A stretch of DNA of 64,000 bases from Kluyvera genomosp. 1 (lineage in GTDB: Bacteria; Pseudomonadota; Gammaproteobacteria; Enterobacterales; Enterobacteriaceae). The translations under genes and the position numbers were made by a program. The notes under the pieces were generated by a model. It searched no databases and was not told the origin of the DNA. It was given only the letters and a program-made list of their open reading frames with translations. Location: assembly GCF_001266615.1 (NCBI RefSeq), contig NZ_LGHZ01000004.1:248001-312000 (forward strand). The letters run 5' to 3'. Shown piece after piece: positions 60,889-64,000 of this stretch (the first letter of the stretch is position 1; each line of letters opens with the position of its first letter).

Positions 60889-60905
60889 GGGCGCAGGGAG
60901 CGCCC
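60889..60905 (-). terminator. Hairpin downstream of hmuV
   Basis: GGGCGC and GCGCCC pair around a five-base loop, seven bases after the hmuV stop on the minus strand, followed by AATAATTAATACC. It is a probable end of the hmu operon. Confidence 0.6.
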
Positions 60906-60912
60906 TGGGTGG

Positions 60913-61692
60913 CTAAGGGGCGAGATAGACTTGCGGTACTGAGGCTTCCGGGTGATGTCCCATGCTGATGTCCGCGCCGTACCAGCGATGAATCACCGAT
61001 TGCTGAATCACTTCCTGTGGTGTGCCCTCGGCAACCAGCGCGCCCTGGTGCAGCAGCAAAATGGTATCAGCCCACAGTGCGGCAAGATTGAGGTCGTGTA
61101 GCACAATGCAGACATGCAGCGCATTACGGCGGCTGAGCTTTTTCAACAGCCGCAGCAGGTGCTGTTGATAGAACAGATCCAGCGCCGACGTGGGCTCATC
61201 AAGAAACAGCCAGCCCTGTGGGCCATCGTTCTGCCATAGCTGCGCCAGGCTGCGTGCCAGCTGCACGCGCTGCTGTTCACCACCGGAGAGTGCAGGGTAA
61301 GGGCGGCCTGCCAGATGACTACAGCCCGTTTCTGCCATCACTCGCTGGATAAGCGCAGTATCAACCTCGCTCCCCCACGGCGCGCGCCCCATGGCGATGA
61401 CCGTTTCCACCGGCCAGTTGGCGTTAAGTTGCGTACGTTGCAGCATCACCGCACGTCGGCGGGAGAGGGCGTTGGCTGACCACTCAGTAAGCGGCCGGCC
61501 TTCGATAGTGCGTTCACCGCTGTCAGGGGATAAAAAACCGGTCAGCAGGCGCAGCAAAGTGGATTTTCCTGCGCCGTTGGGACCAATCAGCGCGGTGACT
61601 TCGCCGCGGCGCAGCTGCAGTGAAACGTTGTCGATGATCCGGCGTTTTCCAAGGCGCAGCGACAGTGAGCGTGCGGTGTAATGGTTATCCAT
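60913..61692 (-). CDS. hmuV: Hemin ABC transporter ATP-binding protein HmuV
   Basis: A 259-residue ABC ATPase that powers haem import. Walker A is GPNGAGKST, the signature is LSGGEQQRVQLARSL, and Walker B is WLFLDEPTSALD. The ATG at 61692 overlaps the 3' end of hmuU by eight bases; the longer in-frame start at 61740 lies well inside hmuU and is rejected. It is the last gene of the operon. Confidence 0.94.
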   Translation of the reverse strand: MDNHYTARSLSLRLGKRRIIDNVSLQLRRGEVTALIGPNGAGKSTLLRLLTGFLSPDSGERTIEGRPLTEWSANALSRRRAVMLQRTQLNANWPVETVIAMGRAPWGSEVDTALIQRVMAETGCSHLAGRPYPALSGGEQQRVQLARSLAQLWQNDGPQGWLFLDEPTSALDLFYQQHLLRLLKKLSRRNALHVCIVLHDLNLAALWADTILLLHQGALVAEGTPQEVIQQSVIHRWYGADISMGHHPEASVPQVYLAP

Positions 61693-62680
61693 GAGACGAC
61701 CTCTGCTGGCGGAAAATGAGCCACAGGAACCACGGTGCACCGAGCACGCTGGTTAACAGGCCTACCGGCATTTCTGCCGGCGCGGCAATGGTGCGGGCGA
61801 GGGTGTCAGCGATAAGCAGTAAAATCGCACCCGCCAGCAGTGAACCGGGTACCAGTCCACGGTGGTCTGGCCCCAGCCACATGCGCATCAGATGCGGAAC
61901 GACCAGGCCGATGAATCCAATCACACCGCTGATAGCCACGGCGGCAGCCACCAACACGGCGCTGCACAGCAGCAAAATACGCTGCATCAGACGCACGTTA
62001 ACGCCAAGATAATGGGCTTCTTCATCCCCTAATTGCAGCAGGTTGAGGCGTGATGCCAACCACCACACCGCCAGCGACGCGGGGATGATCAGCGTGGCGG
62101 CCACGATGAGCGTTGACCACTCGGCCTGCCCCAGGCTGCCCATGCCCCATAGCGAAAGCTGACGCAGCTGTGCGTCGTTGCTTATCCACGACAGCATGCC
62201 TACCAGCGCGCCGCACAGAGCGTTAATCGCAATACCGACGAGCAGCAGGCGGGAGAGTGAACCATCTCCCGCTTTGCTGAGTACAAAAATAACCGCCATC
62301 ACCGCCAGACTGCCGATAAACGCCGCCAGCATCGGGGCATACAGCGCCACAATGGCCGGAACCGTTAGCGGCAGGACCAACCAAAACGCCACCGCAAGAG
62401 CCGCGCCGCTGCTGATCCCCAAAAGCCCGGGGTCGGCAAGAGGGTTGCGAAACAGCCCCTGCATAACGCAGCCGGAAAGCGCCAGCGCGCTGCCCACCAG
62501 CAGCGCCAGCAAAACGCGGGGGAGACGAATCGTGAGCCAGATATGGCGCAGCACTTCATCGCCTGAGCTCCACAGATTGGCGAGCGGTAGACGCATAGCG
62601 CCGAGCGTGGTGGCAAATAGCGTCAGGCCAATCAACGCAATGGCCATCAGCCACAGTTGGCGGGAGACGGTCATGAACAT
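61685..62680 (-). CDS. hmuU: Hemin ABC transporter permease HmuU
   Basis: A 331-residue FecCD-family permease with about ten membrane segments. Typical stretches are RLPRVLLALLVGSALALSG, NPLADPGLLGISSGAALAV and GFIGLVVPHLMRMWLG. The start codon overlaps the hmuT stop, so translation is coupled. Confidence 0.95.
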   Translation of the reverse strand: MFMTVSRQLWLMAIALIGLTLFATTLGAMRLPLANLWSSGDEVLRHIWLTIRLPRVLLALLVGSALALSGCVMQGLFRNPLADPGLLGISSGAALAVAFWLVLPLTVPAIVALYAPMLAAFIGSLAVMAVIFVLSKAGDGSLSRLLLVGIAINALCGALVGMLSWISNDAQLRQLSLWGMGSLGQAEWSTLIVAATLIIPASLAVWWLASRLNLLQLGDEEAHYLGVNVRLMQRILLLCSAVLVAAAVAISGVIGFIGLVVPHLMRMWLGPDHRGLVPGSLLAGAILLLIADTLARTIAAPAEMPVGLLTSVLGAPWFLWLIFRQQRSSHG

Positions 62681-63501
62681 CAGGGTAGCTGCTCCGCTTT
62701 TTGCCGCAGCTGCAGCAGTGCCTGCGGCGTGCGAGGGCCAAAGCCCAACAGTGCCATATCATCAACCACCAGGACTTGCTTGTTACGGCCGGCTGGCGTC
62801 AGCGCCAGGCCCGGTAGTTTCCACAATGAGGCCTCGCCGCCCATGCCTTTCAGACCGTCGGCGGAGATAACCACCAGGTCCGGCAAGCTGGCGATGACCC
62901 CTTCCTGCGACATCGTGCGGTAGTGGTCAAAGCCCTGCATAGCATTCTGCAGACCGGCAAGCTGAATTGCGCTATCCGCCGCCGTTTGCTGGCCAGCGAC
63001 CATGGCGCCGGAACCGCCGTGGCTGAGAATAAACAGCACGCGCGTGTTCAGCTTTTTAGCTGGAATTTTCGCCATCTCAGCATGCAGCGTCTGGCGAAGC
63101 GTTTCCCCTTGCGCCTGTTTGCCAAGCGCATCGGCAATCACGCTGACTTTGCTGTCCATCGCGTGGGCATCATAGCCACCCGGCACGTTGACCACCTTCA
63201 CCTTGCTGTCCTGGACCTTTTGCAGCACGAGGGACGGCTGTGCCTGGCTGCTGGCGAGAACCAGGGTCGGGCGCAGGGAAAGAATGCCTTCGGCATTGAG
63301 CTGACGCAGATAACCGACGTCGGGCAGAGCGGCCGTCTCCGACGGCCACTGGCTGGTGCTGTCGCGAGCGACGAGCGCCGACTTTGCCCCAAGTGCGTAG
63401 ACAATCTCGGTGACATCGCCGCCGAGGGTAATAATTCTCTCCTGCGCGGCGGCAAACGCCATCAGAGGAAGCGTAGCAATTAGGGCAAGCAGGCGTTTCA
63501 T
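62680..63501 (-). CDS. hmuT: Periplasmic hemin-binding protein HmuT
   Basis: A 273-residue substrate-binding protein with an N-terminal signal peptide (MKRLLALIATLPLMAFAAA). ITLGGDVTEIVYALGA is the usual start of the fold in the family. It carries haem from the outer-membrane receptor to HmuUV. It overlaps hmuS by four bases and hmuU by one. Confidence 0.94.
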   Translation of the reverse strand: MKRLLALIATLPLMAFAAAQERIITLGGDVTEIVYALGAKSALVARDSTSQWPSETAALPDVGYLRQLNAEGILSLRPTLVLASSQAQPSLVLQKVQDSKVKVVNVPGGYDAHAMDSKVSVIADALGKQAQGETLRQTLHAEMAKIPAKKLNTRVLFILSHGGSGAMVAGQQTAADSAIQLAGLQNAMQGFDHYRTMSQEGVIASLPDLVVISADGLKGMGGEASLWKLPGLALTPAGRNKQVLVVDDMALLGFGPRTPQALLQLRQKAEQLP

Positions 63502-64000
63502 GCAGGCTGTCCTTCTGCCGTCAGAGCGTCAACCTGAGCGCGCCACTGGGTCTGCTCCGGCTGGCCTTCGGTACGTTGACCAAACAGCTGAGCAATCTGG
63601 GTGCCATCTTTGGCAAACAGCTCCAGGCTGGTGACGTGACCGTCAACCGTTGGTTTACGGGTGACCCAGGTTTCCGCAATGTGCTCTTCCATCAAATGCA
63701 GAGTAAATTGTGGGTTGAAGATATTCAGCCAGCCTTTCATTGGCACGACTTTTTCAATGTTGCCGGTAAAGATCTGCACGCAGCCTGTGTTGCCGACGAA
63801 GACCATAATTTCGTTGCCTTCCTGATGCGCAGCGTTTAGCACCTGAGCCAGTGCATCATTCGATACTTTGCACGCGAGGTCATCGCCCACCAGTTCGAAG
63901 GTTTGCTGGCGCGTCAGGTTATGGCGTTTCATCAGCATGAAGAACTGATGCACGTCGGTCATGGCGCGCCACTCTTGATCGACGATCTGCGCATCAGCCT
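63498..64000 (-). CDS. hmuS: Hemin-degrading/transport factor HmuS (C-terminal part)
   Basis: The last 166 or so codons of a gene that runs off the right edge. The frame stays open to base 64000 (EWRAMTDVHQFFMLM is visible), so an internal methionine at 63962 is not the start. The sequence fits the HemS/HmuS family of cytoplasmic haem-handling proteins. It is followed by hmuTUV with overlapping codons; the receptor hmuR is expected upstream, outside the window. Confidence 0.9.
   Translation of the reverse strand, partial: ADAQIVDQEWRAMTDVHQFFMLMKRHNLTRQQTFELVGDDLACKVSNDALAQVLNAAHQEGNEIMVFVGNTGCVQIFTGNIEKVVPMKGWLNIFNPQFTLHLMEEHIAETWVTRKPTVDGHVTSLELFAKDGTQIAQLFGQRTEGQPEQTQWRAQVDALTAEGQPA

Overview
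The window is 64 kb of ordinary, gene-dense chromosome from a member of the Enterobacteriaceae. Gene order follows the Escherichia coli backbone closely: syd-csrB-yqcC-truC-yqcA, barA/rlmD-relA-mazG-pyrG-eno, queE/queD-cysJIH, iap/cysDNC-ygbE-ftsB-ispDF-truD-surE-pcm-nlpD-rpoS, then mutS. Almost every product aligns over its full length with a familiar enterobacterial protein. The gene content is not that of E. coli K-12. mazEF, gudPX, the cysH-iap CRISPR-Cas block and ygbI-N are absent. An Agp phosphatase, an acyl-CoA-reductase-like SDR, a GntP-family permease, a hydroxyarylic acid decarboxylase operon, a purine/xanthine cluster, tnaCAB and hmuSTUV are present in their places. Tryptophanase plus haem uptake suggests an indole-positive relative of Klebsiella oxytoca, Raoultella, Kluyvera or Leclercia. 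I cannot fix the genus from sequence alone.

Region 1 (1-15.8 kb) is regulation and core metabolism. It holds the CsrB sRNA with its UvrY palindrome, the BarA sensor kinase that drives UvrY, two RNA-modification enzymes (TruC, RlmD), RelA, MazG, CTP synthase and enolase. A two-gene glucarate pair (gudD, garK) has a very stable hairpin between its cistrons. Region 2 (15.8-31.4 kb) is an accessory patch (SDR, permease, Agp) around the queuosine genes queE and queD. The two sulfate-assimilation operons cysJIH and cysDNC follow. An ERIC repeat sits in the probable cysJIH leader, and a Hok-type toxin gene sits where many relatives carry CRISPR-Cas.

Region 3 (31.5-37.9 kb) is the ftsB to rpoS essential and stress block. 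Region 4 (37.9-53.2 kb) is the hypervariable rpoS-mutS interval. Here it holds HosA with the ecdBCD decarboxylase operon it is expected to control, and then a unidirectional purine catabolic cluster: xdhABC, ygfM-xdhD, xanQ, guaD and ghxQ. Together these would import xanthine, guanine and hypoxanthine, deaminate guanine and hydroxylate purines.

Region 5 (53.2-64 kb) holds mutS, yedEF, the tryptophanase operon with a recognisable TnaC leader peptide and CRP site, and the 3' part of the hmu haem-uptake operon, which runs off the end of the window. I found no prophage, insertion sequence, tRNA, rRNA or CRISPR array. I found no convincing wholly new multi-gene system. The strongest items for a second look are the cysteine-free ferredoxin-like domain of XdhD, the twin HosA operators, the ERIC element in the cysJIH leader, the hok/mok locus, and the operator-like repeat before the GntP-family permease.
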